Shown here piece after piece: positions 25,941-34,955 of a DNA stretch of 64,000 bases; position 1 is the first letter of the stretch, and each line of letters opens with the position of its first letter. A program made the position numbers and the translations under genes. This DNA is from an uncultured Eubacteriales bacterium (GTDB taxonomy: Bacteria > Bacillota > Clostridia > Lachnospirales > Cellulosilyticaceae). Location of the stretch: assembly GCA_900551325.1 (NCBI GenBank), contig URVM01000008.1, positions 1 to 64,000 of the forward strand, read 5' to 3'. Under the pieces are notes generated by a model that was not told the origin of the DNA, did not search any database, and worked only from the letters and a program-made list of their open reading frames with translations.

Positions 25941-25949
25941 TAGAATGCG

Positions 25950-25981
25950 AAAAGGGTTTAGATTTTATCTAAACCCTTTTT
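25950..25981 (+). terminator. Intrinsic terminator of prs
   Basis: AAAAGGGTTTAGAT and ATCTAAACCCTTTT pair around a short T loop, with a T run at the end. Confidence 0.93.
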
Positions 25982-26053
25982 GTTGTATATATAAATAGGT
26001 ATAATATAAAGTGAAATAATACAATGCTATATATAAAATGACGGAGGACAACA

Positions 26054-26626
26054 ATGAAATTAATTGTAGGACTAGGTAATCCAGGCATGCAATATGCTGC
26101 AACTAGACATAATATAGGCTTTCAAGCTATAGATTTATTAGCTGAGCGTAATCATATAAGTGTAAATAGAAGTAAATTTAAGGCTCTTGTAGGTGAAGGA
26201 ACAATTGGTGGTGAAAAAGTAGTACTTATGAAACCACAGACCTATATGAATTTAAGTGGTGAAGCTGTAGAAGCTTGTAAGAGTTGGTATAAAATAGATA
26301 TAAATGATATAATTATACTTTATGATGATGTTTCATTAGGTGTAGGCGATATACGTATTCGTAAAAATGGAAGCAGTGGTGGACATAATGGAATTAAAAG
26401 CATTATTGCACATTTAAGTACAGAGGTATTTCCAAGAGTAAAAATCGGGGTAGGAGAAAAACCAAAAGGCTGGGATTTAGCAGATTATGTACTAGGGAAA
26501 TTCACAGATGAAGATTGTAAGGTATTAGAAGAAAGATTAAAAGTAGTATGTGAAGCAACAGAAACTATGGTTACAAAAAATATTGATTTAGCTATGAATA
26601 ATTATAATGGTAAAATGAGACGGTGA
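26054..26626 (+). CDS. pth: Peptidyl-tRNA hydrolase
   Basis: This 190-residue enzyme releases peptides from stalled peptidyl-tRNA. The N-terminal VGLGNPGMQYAATRHNIGF includes the catalytic His (about 20). LMKPQTYMNLSGEAV and the DDVSLGVGDIRIRKNGSSGGHNG segment complete the active site. It is called spoVC in Bacillus, where it lies at the same position in the cluster. Only 4 nt separate it from mfd. Confidence 0.97.
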   Translation: MKLIVGLGNPGMQYAATRHNIGFQAIDLLAERNHISVNRSKFKALVGEGTIGGEKVVLMKPQTYMNLSGEAVEACKSWYKIDINDIIILYDDVSLGVGDIRIRKNGSSGGHNGIKSIIAHLSTEVFPRVKIGVGEKPKGWDLADYVLGKFTDEDCKVLEERLKVVCEATETMVTKNIDLAMNNYNGKMRR

Positions 26627-26630
26627 TCAT

Positions 26631-29600
26631 ATGAATTATAGCAAACAAACCCTTATAAAACCTATAGAAATGCTAGACGGACTTGATGAATTTCTAAGTA
26701 GGTTTAATAAGGAATATAAAGGTAAAGTAATAGGGACAGTAGATGGGTGTAAGGCTCATTTGATTTATGCACTCGCAAGTCATAATAAAAAGACACCTGT
26801 CGTTATTACACCTGATGAAGTTAGTGGGAAAAAGCTATATGAAGACTTGCAATATCTATACGAAGGACAAAAAGTATATCTCTACCCAGCAAGAGATATA
26901 CTCTTTTATAATGCAGACGTACACAGTATGGATATTACAGCAGAACGTATGAAGATTATAGAGGCACTGTTACTAGGAGAAGAAGCAATTATTATTATTC
27001 CGGCAGAGGCACTTTTAAATCCTCTTTCTCCTAAAGAAACATGGCTTTCTTATCAAAGAGAATTAAAAGAAGGACAAGTTGTTGATTTAGAAAAGTTAAT
27101 GGAGTATCTGTTAGAAGTAGGGTATGAACGAGTATCTAAAGTTGAAGCCATCGGTCAGTTTTCTATAAGAGGAGGTATTATAGATATTTATCCTCCAAAT
27201 GGTACTATGCCATACCGTATAGAATTATGGGATGATGAAGTAGACTCTATTCGTACTTTTAATGCTTCAACTCAGCGTTCTATAGAGAAAGTTAAACAAG
27301 TACTTATCATTCCTAACCAAGAAATCATATTTCCACTTAAAGTGCTTAAAAAGGCTATTCCTCTTATTGAAGAAGATTTAAATAAGGTAATGGATATCTT
27401 AGAAAAAGAGGGGAAAAAGGAAAGCAAAAAAACAATAAAGGCACAAGTTAAAGAACATATTGAACAGATAGAAGAAGGCTTTAGTGTAGAGGGACTTGAA
27501 ACATATATACCTTATACCAATCTTCAAACAGTAAGCATTCTTGACTACTTACCAAAAGAGGTAGCACTTTATATAGATGAACCTGTTAAAGTAAGAGATA
27601 AGTGTGAAAGACTTTATGAAGAGTATGAAATGAGTATGTTAGACCGTTTAAACTACGGACATCTTCTGCCTAAACAATTAGAGTTTATCTTTAAGTATGA
27701 AGATGCACTTTATACTATGAATAATAAGCCTTTTATTAGTTTAAATAATTTTGCTAGCAATAATGACGACTTTAAAACGGAAAACCAGCTGAATATTGCT
27801 GTTTATGAGAATACTACTTTTTACAATAGCTTAGATTTACTTGAAAAGGATGTTAAAGAGTGGAAACTAGAAGGTAAGAAAATCATTATTCTTGCAGGGC
27901 TTAAAGCGAAAGCTACAAGGCTTATGGAAGAGTTAGAAACAAGAGGAATCATTACTACTTATTCTGAATCCTTAAATGACACCATTCAAAAAGGTCAAGT
28001 TATTATAACAAAAGGTTCCTTTAATAAGGGCTTTATATATGAAGGTATAGATCTTCATATTGTTGCAGATAAGGACTTATTTGGTAAAGAGAAGAAGAAG
28101 CCAAAAGCAAAGAAAAAACATAAAGGTGCTAAAATTGATAGCTTTTTAGATCTAGTACCAGGAGACTATGTGGTACATGAAAATCATGGTATAGGTGTAT
28201 TTAAGGGTATAGAGCAAATTGTTATTGAAGGTATAGCAAGAGATAATTTGAAAATCGAATATGCTAACGATGCCATACTTTATGTAAATATTAATCAAAT
28301 GGATATGGTACAAAAGTATGTAGGAGCTGAAGGAAAGCCACCTAAGTTAAGTAAGCTTGGGACAAGTGATTGGAAAAAGGCTAAGGCTAAAGTTAAAGGT
28401 GCTGTACAAGACATAGCCAAAGACCTTATCAAACTTTATAGTAAAAGGCAAAATGCAAGAGGTTTTATGTATGAACCTGATTCTATATGGCAAAGAGAAT
28501 TTGAAGAAGTCTTTCCTTATGAAGAAACTAGTGACCAAATTACAGCTATTGAAGATGTAAAAGAAGATATGGAAAGTGATAAAATCATGGACCGTCTTGT
28601 ATGTGGAGATGTAGGATATGGAAAAACAGAAGTTGCCATTCGTGCAGCTTTTAAAGCTGTGCAAAATAATAAGCAAGTAGCTTACCTTGTTCCTACTACA
28701 ATACTTGCACAACAACATTTTCAAAGATTTGAAGAACGTATGGCTAATTATCCTGTAACAGTAGGTGTACTATCTAGATTCCGTACACCAAAACAAATAA
28801 AGGCAACATTAGATGGTATACGTAGAGGAACTGTAGACATTGTTATAGGTACACACAGACTCTTATCAAAGGATGTTAAATTTAAAGATTTAGGCTTGTT
28901 AATTATAGATGAAGAGCAACGGTTTGGTGTAAAGCATAAGGAAAAATTAAAGGAAATGCGTACTGAAATAGATGTACTTACATTAACAGCTACGCCTATT
29001 CCAAGAACACTTCATATGAGTTTAATTGGTGTTAGAGACATGAGTGTATTAGAAGAAGCACCTTTAGAAAGAAGACCAGTTCAAACTTATGTACTTGAAT
29101 ATAGTGAGGACTTTATTAAAGATGCTATACATCGTGAACTTACTCGTGATGGCCAAGTATATTTCTTACACAACCAAGTAAGAGATATAGAAGAAAAAGC
29201 TTTACAAATTCAAAAGATGGTGCCTGAAGCTAGAGTGGGCTTTGCACATGGTCAGATGAGTGAAAGGGAGCTAGAAAATATTATGCTAGCTTTCATCAAT
29301 AAAGAAATAAATGTATTAGTATGTACAACTATTGTAGAAACTGGCCTTGACATTGCAAATGCAAATACTATTATTATAAATAATGCAGATCATATGGGAC
29401 TTAGTCAGCTTTATCAGCTTCGTGGGCGTGTAGGAAGATCTAACAAACCTGCTTATGCTTATTTAATGTACCAGAAGGATAAAGTACTAAAAGAAATAGC
29501 AGAAAAAAGACTACAAGCTATTAAGCAATTTACCCAGCTTGGAGCAGGCTTTAAAATTGCTATGAGAGACTTAGAAATTAGAGGAGCAGGGAATTTATTA

Positions 29601-30161
29601 GGTGCACAGCAGCATGGTCATATGGAAGCTATTGGATATGACTTATACTGTAAGATGCTTCAACAAGCAGTGGCTCTAGAGCAAGGAGAAATCCTTAAAG
29701 AAAGCTTTGAAACGACTATTGAGATGAAGATAGACGCCTATATACCTGCTGAATATATATCAGATGAAGTCCAAAAACTAGATATATACAAGAAGATTGC
29801 TTCTATACAAGGTGAAAAGGATTATTTTGATATTCAAGAAGAAATTGAAGATAGATATGGTACCCTACCTTTATGTGTCCAAAACCTTATAGATATTGCC
29901 AAAATCAAATGGGAAGCAAATCAACTAGATATTGTTTTAGTATCAGAAAGTCCAAAACATATTTTATTTAAGTTTAAAGTGGATGCAGATTTAAATGCTG
30001 AAGCACTGCCAGAAATAGTAAAAGAATACCCTAGAAAAGTAAATGTGGTTACAGGTAAAGAAATGAGCTTAAAGTTTGATGCTACAGATATACCTAAAAA
30101 AGATAGAATTACCTATATTAAGAATGTATTACATTCCCTTAAAAAATTGAAGAAGGCTTAA
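26631..30161 (+). CDS. mfd: Transcription-repair coupling factor
   Basis: This 1176-residue SF2 translocase removes RNA polymerase stalled at DNA lesions and recruits UvrA. In order: UvrB-like domains (about 30-350), an RNAP-interaction domain (about 500-575; VPGDYVVHENHGIGVFKG), a RecG-like motor with Walker A GDVGYGKTE and the DEEQ box IIDEEQRFG, and a C-terminal TRCF domain. Full length for the family. It is translationally close to pth, as in Bacillus. Confidence 0.98.
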   Translation: MNYSKQTLIKPIEMLDGLDEFLSRFNKEYKGKVIGTVDGCKAHLIYALASHNKKTPVVITPDEVSGKKLYEDLQYLYEGQKVYLYPARDILFYNADVHSMDITAERMKIIEALLLGEEAIIIIPAEALLNPLSPKETWLSYQRELKEGQVVDLEKLMEYLLEVGYERVSKVEAIGQFSIRGGIIDIYPPNGTMPYRIELWDDEVDSIRTFNASTQRSIEKVKQVLIIPNQEIIFPLKVLKKAIPLIEEDLNKVMDILEKEGKKESKKTIKAQVKEHIEQIEEGFSVEGLETYIPYTNLQTVSILDYLPKEVALYIDEPVKVRDKCERLYEEYEMSMLDRLNYGHLLPKQLEFIFKYEDALYTMNNKPFISLNNFASNNDDFKTENQLNIAVYENTTFYNSLDLLEKDVKEWKLEGKKIIILAGLKAKATRLMEELETRGIITTYSESLNDTIQKGQVIITKGSFNKGFIYEGIDLHIVADKDLFGKEKKKPKAKKKHKGAKIDSFLDLVPGDYVVHENHGIGVFKGIEQIVIEGIARDNLKIEYANDAILYVNINQMDMVQKYVGAEGKPPKLSKLGTSDWKKAKAKVKGAVQDIAKDLIKLYSKRQNARGFMYEPDSIWQREFEEVFPYEETSDQITAIEDVKEDMESDKIMDRLVCGDVGYGKTEVAIRAAFKAVQNNKQVAYLVPTTILAQQHFQRFEERMANYPVTVGVLSRFRTPKQIKATLDGIRRGTVDIVIGTHRLLSKDVKFKDLGLLIIDEEQRFGVKHKEKLKEMRTEIDVLTLTATPIPRTLHMSLIGVRDMSVLEEAPLERRPVQTYVLEYSEDFIKDAIHRELTRDGQVYFLHNQVRDIEEKALQIQKMVPEARVGFAHGQMSERELENIMLAFINKEINVLVCTTIVETGLDIANANTIIINNADHMGLSQLYQLRGRVGRSNKPAYAYLMYQKDKVLKEIAEKRLQAIKQFTQLGAGFKIAMRDLEIRGAGNLLGAQQHGHMEAIGYDLYCKMLQQAVALEQGEILKESFETTIEMKIDAYIPAEYISDEVQKLDIYKKIASIQGEKDYFDIQEEIEDRYGTLPLCVQNLIDIAKIKWEANQLDIVLVSESPKHILFKFKVDADLNAEALPEIVKEYPRKVNVVTGKEMSLKFDATDIPKKDRITYIKNVLHSLKKLKKA

Positions 30162-30235
30162 ATTTATTTTATAATAAGGCTAATAAGTAAAAATTAAAAA
30201 ATAAAGTAAATGCGACGGGCTAAGGAGAGATATCA

Positions 30236-31321
30236 GTGAAAAAGCTTAGAAGAATATTAGCATTAGTACTAGCAAGTACAATGTTAATGACTGGAATAAC
30301 AGGCTGTGCATGGGGGAATAACTCTAGAAATAACGGGACAGTAGCCGTAATTGAAGGAGAAAAAATCCCAGAATCTTTATATAGAATCTATCTATGGTAT
30401 ACACAACAGTATTTTGAGCAAATTTCGGGACCAAGTATTTGGACTATGAAAATAGAAGGACAAAACACAAGAGATTTAGCTAAGCAAAGAGCATTAGAAT
30501 CAACTATATTGTCTGTAGTAGCTACTAAAAAAGCAGAAGAATTAGACCTTAAACTTACAAAAGAGCAAGAAAAGGCAGCCAAAGAAAATGCCGAGAAATT
30601 TGTAAAGAACAATCCAGATATTATTGAAACTTATAGATTTGGAGAAAAGGACATAGAAAACTTTTTATTAGCAACAGATATAGTAAAGTTAGTAGAAACT
30701 AAACTTGGAGAAAATTATATGCCACAAGAGGCTGAAATCTCTAAGTATATTGAAGAGAATAGAGAAAGCTATGAACAAGTAACAGCTACTCATGTACTTT
30801 TAAAAACAACAGATGAAAATTCTAACGAACTACCAGAAACAGAAAAAGCTAAGAAGTTAGCAACAGCTAAAGAAGTTCTTCAAAAAGCCCTTAATGGTGA
30901 AGATGTATCAAAGCTTGCTACCGAGTATTCAGATGATGCAGGTTCTTTAAATCAAGCAGATGGTACACCAGATGGTCAATATACATTTAGAAGAGGTAAG
31001 ATGGTCAAAGAATTTGAAGATGCTGCCTTTAGTGGAAAAGATGGAGTTGTATGGCCAGAGCTTGTAAAAACAGCACATGGCTACCATATTATTCGTACAG
31101 ATACGCATATACCAGCAGATGAAGCTCTTATGCGTGAAGATTTTATTACTCAATCAAAAAGAGAATTTACTAACAATGAATTTAATACTTTAATTGCTAA
31201 TGCAAAAGTAGAAAAAACAGCTTTATATGATGAAATACAGATTATTACTACAGAAGGAGCGACTGGAGAAGAAGCTACCCAAGAAGCTGTACAAGAAGAA
31301 ACACCAACAAAAAATGAGTAA
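30236..31321 (+). CDS. PrsA-like peptidylprolyl isomerase lipoprotein
   Basis: This 361-residue secreted foldase has an N-terminal lipoprotein signal with lipobox TGC and lipidated Cys24. A SurA/PrsA-type N-domain follows (about 40-165). A parvulin domain (about 175-290) contains ATHVLLKT and the closing HGYHIIRT motif, and an acidic Glu/Thr tail ends it. It assists folding of exported proteins at the outer membrane face. A GTG start is used with AAGGAGAG 7 nt upstream. It sits between mfd and spoVT, where Bacillus has no such gene. Confidence 0.9.
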   Translation: MKKLRRILALVLASTMLMTGITGCAWGNNSRNNGTVAVIEGEKIPESLYRIYLWYTQQYFEQISGPSIWTMKIEGQNTRDLAKQRALESTILSVVATKKAEELDLKLTKEQEKAAKENAEKFVKNNPDIIETYRFGEKDIENFLLATDIVKLVETKLGENYMPQEAEISKYIEENRESYEQVTATHVLLKTTDENSNELPETEKAKKLATAKEVLQKALNGEDVSKLATEYSDDAGSLNQADGTPDGQYTFRRGKMVKEFEDAAFSGKDGVVWPELVKTAHGYHIIRTDTHIPADEALMREDFITQSKREFTNNEFNTLIANAKVEKTALYDEIQIITTEGATGEEATQEAVQEETPTKNE

Positions 31322-31328
31322 AAATAAG

Positions 31329-31354
31329 AGGCACCTTTATAAGGTGTCTTTTTT
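31329..31354 (+). terminator. Intrinsic terminator of the PrsA-like gene
   Basis: GGCACCTT and AAGGTGTC pair around TATA and are followed by a T run. Confidence 0.85.
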
Positions 31355-31401
31355 ATAACCTTAATGTACTTTTATGGGAATGTGAAAGTCTTACTAAAAA
31401 T

Positions 31402-31431
31402 GTATATTATAGAAAAAAAAGTAGCATAATA
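31402..31431 (+). promoter_or_regulatory. Candidate sigma-G promoter of spoVT
   Basis: GTATA (31402-31406) and CATAATA (31425-31431) are 18 nt apart, matching the forespore sigma-G pattern (GHATR, 17-18 nt, CATWMTA). spoVT is sigma-G controlled in Bacillus. Confidence 0.6.
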
Positions 31432-31488
31432 TACCTAAAGATAGAAGAACATTTATTCCCACATCAGACAATTAAGGAGGTTGTTTAC

Positions 31489-32040
31489 TTGAAAGCAACA
31501 GGCATCGTTAGAAGAATAGATGATTTAGGACGTGTGGTTATCCCTAAAGAAATTCGCCGAACTCTTCGTATTAGAGAAGGTGATCCACTTGAAATATTTA
31601 CTGACCATGATGGACAAGTTATCCTTAAAAAGTATTCCCCAGTAGGTGAGTTGAGTGCATTTGCTAAAGAATATGCAGAAGCATTAGCTCAAGCTACAGG
31701 CCATATTACCTGCATTTCAGATAAGGACCAAATTATAGCTATTTCTGGGGGTTCTAAGAAGGAATTCTTAGACAAAAGCATTAGCAGTAATTTAGAGCGT
31801 GCTATAGAAGCACGTAGTCTTTTGCATGCAGACAAAGAAGATTCTAAGTTTATACCTATTTTATCAGAAGGCAGTACAGAAAGTTATTATTCAGAGATTA
31901 TTTCTCCTATTATTTGTGAAGGAGATGCTATTGGAGCTGTAATTTTCTTATCTACTAATAAAAGTAATCATATGGGAGAAGTTGAAGAAAAGCTTGCCCA
32001 ATCAGCTGCTGGTTTTCTAGGAAGACAGATGGAACAATAG
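31489..32040 (+). CDS. spoVT: Stage V sporulation protein T
   Basis: This 183-residue late forespore regulator has an AbrB-type swapped-hairpin DNA-binding domain at residues 1-50 (MKATGIVRRIDDLGRVVIPKEIR) and a C-terminal GAF-like domain. A TTG start at 31489 is used, with AAGGAGG 8 nt upstream. Its position after mfd matches Bacillus. The GAF domain ligand is unknown. It has its own promoter and terminator. Confidence 0.96.
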   Translation: MKATGIVRRIDDLGRVVIPKEIRRTLRIREGDPLEIFTDHDGQVILKKYSPVGELSAFAKEYAEALAQATGHITCISDKDQIIAISGGSKKEFLDKSISSNLERAIEARSLLHADKEDSKFIPILSEGSTESYYSEIISPIICEGDAIGAVIFLSTNKSNHMGEVEEKLAQSAAGFLGRQMEQ

Positions 32041-32043
32041 ATA

Positions 32044-32082
32044 AATGCCAGTGACTATTTTTCTTTAGTTGCTGGCATTTTG
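32044..32082 (+). terminator. Probable terminator of spoVT
   Basis: AATGCCAG and CTGGCATT form the outer stem, with TGACT/AGTTG partly pairing inside. The T tract after it is short. Confidence 0.65.
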
Positions 32083-32115
32083 TATGGTACAATAAACAAA
32101 TAAGAGGTGATTAAA

Positions 32116-32910
32116 ATGGATAAAAAATATACATATAACGATTTATTAGATATTATTGCTACACTTAGAGGGGAAAATGGATGTGCATGGGATAGAGCTC
32201 AAACTCATGAAACTTTAGTGCCTAATATCCTTGAAGAAAGCTATGAATTAGTAGAAGCTATTCAAAATAAAGATATGATAAACCTAAAAGAAGAGCTTGG
32301 AGATGTACTACTCCAAGTTGTTTTGCATGGGCAAATTGCTAGTGAAGCAGAAGTATTTAGTATGGATGATGTAGTAGATGGTATTGCAAAAAAACTTATT
32401 TATAGACATCCTCATGTATTTAAAGAAGGTCATGAGACAAACAGTACAGAAGAGATTCTAAAGAACTGGGAAGCACTTAAAAAGAAAGAAAAAAATCAAA
32501 AAAGTCAAACGGAAGCTATGAGTCAAGTTGCTAAAGCCCTACCAGCTCTTATGCGTGCTTATAAAGTTCAAAAGAAAGCAGCAGAAGTAGGCTTTACTTG
32601 GAGTGAATACGAACCTATTATTGACAAGGTATTAGAAGAAATAGAAGAATTGAAAGCAGAGATTAAAAAAGGTCAATTAGGCAAAGTAAATGAAGAATTA
32701 GGCGATGTTTTGTTCTCTATCGTTAATTTATCATATTTTTTAGAAATAAATCCTGAATTTGCCTTGACAAACAGTACGGAAAAGTTTATAAATAGATTTA
32801 GATATATTGAAAATTCGGCGTTTGCTAAGGGAAAACAACTATCGCAAATGACACTGGAAGAGATGGATCAGCTATGGAATGAATGTAAAAAGGTTGAATC
32901 AGACATCTAA
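32116..32910 (+). CDS. mazG: Nucleoside triphosphate pyrophosphohydrolase MazG
   Basis: This 264-residue all-alpha NTP pyrophosphohydrolase has two tandem MazG domains (about 15-110 and 150-245), each with the EExxE/ExxD metal-binding pattern (LEESYELVEAI, LKEELGDVLLQ, VNEELGDVLFS). It removes aberrant or excess nucleoside triphosphates. The N-terminal NGCAWDRAQTHETL loop is characteristic. The ATG at 32116 is preferred over the GTG at 32107, which lies within the AGAGG site. It lies in the conserved order after spoVT. Confidence 0.95.
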   Translation: MDKKYTYNDLLDIIATLRGENGCAWDRAQTHETLVPNILEESYELVEAIQNKDMINLKEELGDVLLQVVLHGQIASEAEVFSMDDVVDGIAKKLIYRHPHVFKEGHETNSTEEILKNWEALKKKEKNQKSQTEAMSQVAKALPALMRAYKVQKKAAEVGFTWSEYEPIIDKVLEEIEELKAEIKKGQLGKVNEELGDVLFSIVNLSYFLEINPEFALTNSTEKFINRFRYIENSAFAKGKQLSQMTLEEMDQLWNECKKVESDI

Positions 32911-32961
32911 TTTTCAATACATATATCCATGTATGTGCATGAATAGAGGAGGAACTTAATT

Positions 32962-33237
32962 ATGAACAAATCTGAATTAGTAGCAGCTATGGCTGCAAAA
33001 GCAGAAATTAGTAAAAAAGACGCTGAAAAGGCTTTAAAAGCTTTCGAAGATGCAGTTATGGAAGAACTTGCAAACGATGGTAAAGTTCAATTAGTAGGAT
33101 TTGGTACATTCGAAGTTACTGAAAGAAAACCACGTGTTGGAAGAAACCCAAAAACAAACGAAGAGATCCAAATTCCTGGTGGAAAAGCTCCTAAATTTAA
33201 AGCTGGTAAAGCTTTAAAAGACGCTGTAAACCAATAA
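32962..33237 (+). CDS. hup: HU-family DNA-binding protein
   Basis: This 91-residue histone-like protein starts MNKSELVAAMA. It contains the GFGTFEVTERKPRVGRNPKT beta-arm signature with the DNA-intercalating Pro, and ends AGKALKDAVNQ. It compacts and bends DNA as a dimer. GAGGAGG precedes the ATG. Codon use is strongly biased, as expected for an abundant protein. It has its own terminator. Confidence 0.98.
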   Translation: MNKSELVAAMAAKAEISKKDAEKALKAFEDAVMEELANDGKVQLVGFGTFEVTERKPRVGRNPKTNEEIQIPGGKAPKFKAGKALKDAVNQ

Positions 33238-33250
33238 TAAACGGATAGGA

Positions 33251-33279
33251 GAATCTACACATTGTGTAGATTCTTTTTA
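33251..33279 (+). terminator. Intrinsic terminator of hup
   Basis: GAATCTACAC pairs with GTGTAGATTC around ATT and is followed by five T residues. Confidence 0.92.
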
Positions 33280-33298
33280 TCTATGGAAGGAAATGAAT

Positions 33299-33538
33299 AT
33301 GCGTATTGATAAATACTTAAAACTTACACGTATTATTAAAAGACGCACTATTGCACAAGAAGCTTGTGACCAAGGACGTGTAAGTATCAATGATAAGGTT
33401 GCTAAGGCATCAACGAACGTAAATGTAGGTGACATTATCCAAATCCAGTTTGGTGAAAAGCTATTAAAGTATGAAGTACTAGATATTAAAGAACATGTTA
33501 AGAAGGAAGATACTGAATCCTTATATCGTATGTTGTAA
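33299..33538 (+). CDS. rqcP: S4-domain ribosome-quality-control protein RqcP
   Basis: This 79-residue RNA-binding S4 protein (formerly HslR/YabO) works with RqcH in C-terminal alanine tailing on stalled 50S subunits. MRIDKYLKLTRIIKRRT is the classic S4 start, followed by ACDQGRVSINDK. The ATG at 33299 is preferred, with GGAAGG 8 nt upstream; the ATG at 33293 is only 2 nt from it. It follows hup as in Bacillus. Confidence 0.93.
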   Translation: MRIDKYLKLTRIIKRRTIAQEACDQGRVSINDKVAKASTNVNVGDIIQIQFGEKLLKYEVLDIKEHVKKEDTESLYRML

Positions 33539-33546
33539 TAAAAATG

Positions 33547-33603
33547 AATCCATCTCAATATAAATAAGTAGTGAGAACTTATTTATAAAGGGGTGGATTT
33601 TTT
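33547..33603 (+). terminator. Two-stem hairpin with T run abutting yabP, overlapping its ribosome site
   Basis: The outer stem AATCCATCTC/GGGGTGGATT (10 bp with two G-U pairs) encloses a perfect 10-bp inner stem ATAAATAAGT/ACTTATTTAT. Six T residues run straight into the yabP ATG at 33604. The AAAGGGG ribosome site of yabP (33587-33593) is partly paired in the outer stem. Confidence 0.8.
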
Positions 33604-33882
33604 ATGGAGGAAAAGCTATCTAAAAAGCATACTTTAAATATGATAGATAGAGCAAGACTCAATATGACTGGAGTAACAGATGTATTTGCATTTGATGAAA
33701 AAGTTATTGAACTTGAAACATCTGGTGGTTTTTTGGATATAGAAGGTGATGATTTACATATTGTTAAAATGAACTTAGATAGTGGGGAACTAATTGTAGA
33801 AGGTCATGTAACAGCACTAGTATACCAAGAGCAAAATACGCCTAGTAAAAAGGGCTCATTAATAGCTCGTTTATTTAAATAG
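33604..33882 (+). CDS. yabP: Sporulation protein YabP
   Basis: This 92-residue YabP-family protein is required for spore cortex or coat formation in Bacillus and usually pairs with YabQ. HTLNMIDRARLNMTGVTDVFAFDEKVIELET and GFLDIEGDDLHIVKMNL match the family pattern, and a C-terminal SLIARLFK tail is conserved. AAAGGGG lies 10 nt before the ATG, but inside a strong hairpin. It directly precedes yabQ. Confidence 0.93.
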   Translation: MEEKLSKKHTLNMIDRARLNMTGVTDVFAFDEKVIELETSGGFLDIEGDDLHIVKMNLDSGELIVEGHVTALVYQEQNTPSKKGSLIARLFK

Positions 33883-33893
33883 TGGGTGGGACT

Positions 33894-34412
33894 ATGAATC
33901 AAGTAGTAAGCACACAAACCTTATTGTTTATAACATGTATTCTTATAGGGATCATTATGGGTATGCTTTATGACCTTATAAGAATCTTTCGCAAGATCAT
34001 TCCCCACTCTAACTGGAGTGTACAAATAGAAGATACTATATATTGGATTGTTTGTGCACTTATAGGCTTTGCCATATTGTACATGCATAATTATGGACAA
34101 ATACGTTTCTTTGTTTTTATAGGCATTATTTTAGGAAGTATATTTTACTTGTGCACCTTTAGTATTATTTTTATGAAATTTGCTACATGGCTTATAGATG
34201 TAATCAAACATATAATAAGAACCCTAATACATATTTTAAGTATCCCTATACGATGGATTATAAGTATTATTAAAATACCTATTCAAATAATTACCCAGCT
34301 TACTAGAAGATGGAACAAATATAGGAAGTGGCAATTGAAAAAAGTACAAAGGAAAATATATTTTAAAAAATCTGATTTTAAGAGTGGAGTTAAATATAAG
34401 ACTACAAAGTGA
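33894..34412 (+). CDS. yabQ: Spore cortex biosynthesis protein YabQ
   Basis: This 172-residue membrane protein has about four or five hydrophobic segments (about 8-28, 45-65, 70-90, 100-135) and a strongly basic C-terminal tail (RRWNKYRKWQLKKVQRK). It is needed for cortex synthesis in the mother-cell-side outer forespore membrane. The ATG at 33894 follows GGGTGGG closely; a GTG at 33882 overlapping the yabP stop by one base is the alternative. Confidence 0.88.
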   Translation: MNQVVSTQTLLFITCILIGIIMGMLYDLIRIFRKIIPHSNWSVQIEDTIYWIVCALIGFAILYMHNYGQIRFFVFIGIILGSIFYLCTFSIIFMKFATWLIDVIKHIIRTLIHILSIPIRWIISIIKIPIQIITQLTRRWNKYRKWQLKKVQRKIYFKKSDFKSGVKYKTTK

Positions 34413-34472
34413 TTTACAACACCTATCAAAACTATTAATATAGAAGTAGATAAAGAAATAGGTGGGATACAC

Positions 34473-34748
34473 ATGATAAATAGAAAAATAGTATGGCGTA
34501 TAACTGTTATTACTTGCATGGGTGTATTAATTTATTTAGGCATGAGAACTATAGAACTTAACAAGGTTATTGATAAGCTAGATACTCAACTAGTTGAAGC
34601 AAATAAGAAATTAGAAGAAGAGAAAAAACAATTAGAAGTTCTTAATCAAGAAAAAGCCAATATGGAAAGTCTAGAATATATTGAGCAAGTAGCAAGAGAT
34701 AAACTTGGAATGGTTAAGAAAGATGATATAGTATTTAAAGAAAAGTAG
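34473..34748 (+). CDS. divIC: Cell division protein DivIC (FtsB-like)
   Basis: This 91-residue bitopic protein has one membrane segment (about residues 7-25), then a coiled coil of Leu/Glu/Lys heptads (about 28-65) and the conserved YIEQVARDKLGMVKKDD motif. It forms the FtsL-DivIB-DivIC complex that regulates septal peptidoglycan synthesis. Its position after yabQ matches Bacillus. It ends the first half of the conserved cluster. Confidence 0.92.
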   Translation: MINRKIVWRITVITCMGVLIYLGMRTIELNKVIDKLDTQLVEANKKLEEEKKQLEVLNQEKANMESLEYIEQVARDKLGMVKKDDIVFKEK

Positions 34749-34760
34749 AATAAGCAAAAT

Positions 34761-34784
34761 AAGTAAATAAGTAAATAAGTAAAT
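34761..34784. repeat. Three tandem copies of an 8-nt unit
   Basis: AAGTAAAT is repeated exactly three times between the divIC stop codon and its terminator, with a degenerate copy upstream. Confidence 0.8.
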
Positions 34785-34786
34785 AG

Positions 34787-34823
34787 AAGGATTGTCTCAC
34801 TATAAGTGTGGCAATCCTTTTTT
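34787..34823 (+). terminator. Intrinsic terminator of divIC
   Basis: AAGGATTG and CAATCCTT form the main stem with partial CAC/GTG pairing inside, followed by six T residues. Confidence 0.88.
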
Positions 34824-34902
34824 ACTTTTTTATAAGATTAAGGGTAGCGAAAGATAGATAAGTCTTGGATATTAAGGAAGTTTTAATATAAGTATTAAAA
34901 TA

Positions 34903-34947
34903 TGGTATAATAATACAATGCAATAATGTGGTGTAATAATACAATAT
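34903..34947 (+). repeat. Direct repeat with TATAAT-like cores ahead of the patatin gene
   Basis: TGGTATAATAATACAATG (34903-34920) is nearly duplicated as TGGTGTAATAATACAATATG (34929-34947), just ahead of the start codon. Each copy offers a -10-like hexamer, so this may be a duplicated promoter region. No convincing -35 is seen. Confidence 0.5.
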
Positions 34948-34955
34948 GAAAAGAG

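Noticed and set aside
25983..26005. Possible promoter before pth
   Set aside because: TTGTAT and TATAAT are only 11 nt apart, too close for sigma-A recognition.
28347..28724. Leftward 125-codon reading frame inside mfd
   Set aside because: It is fully contained in a region coding for the conserved Mfd motor domain and shows no family features.
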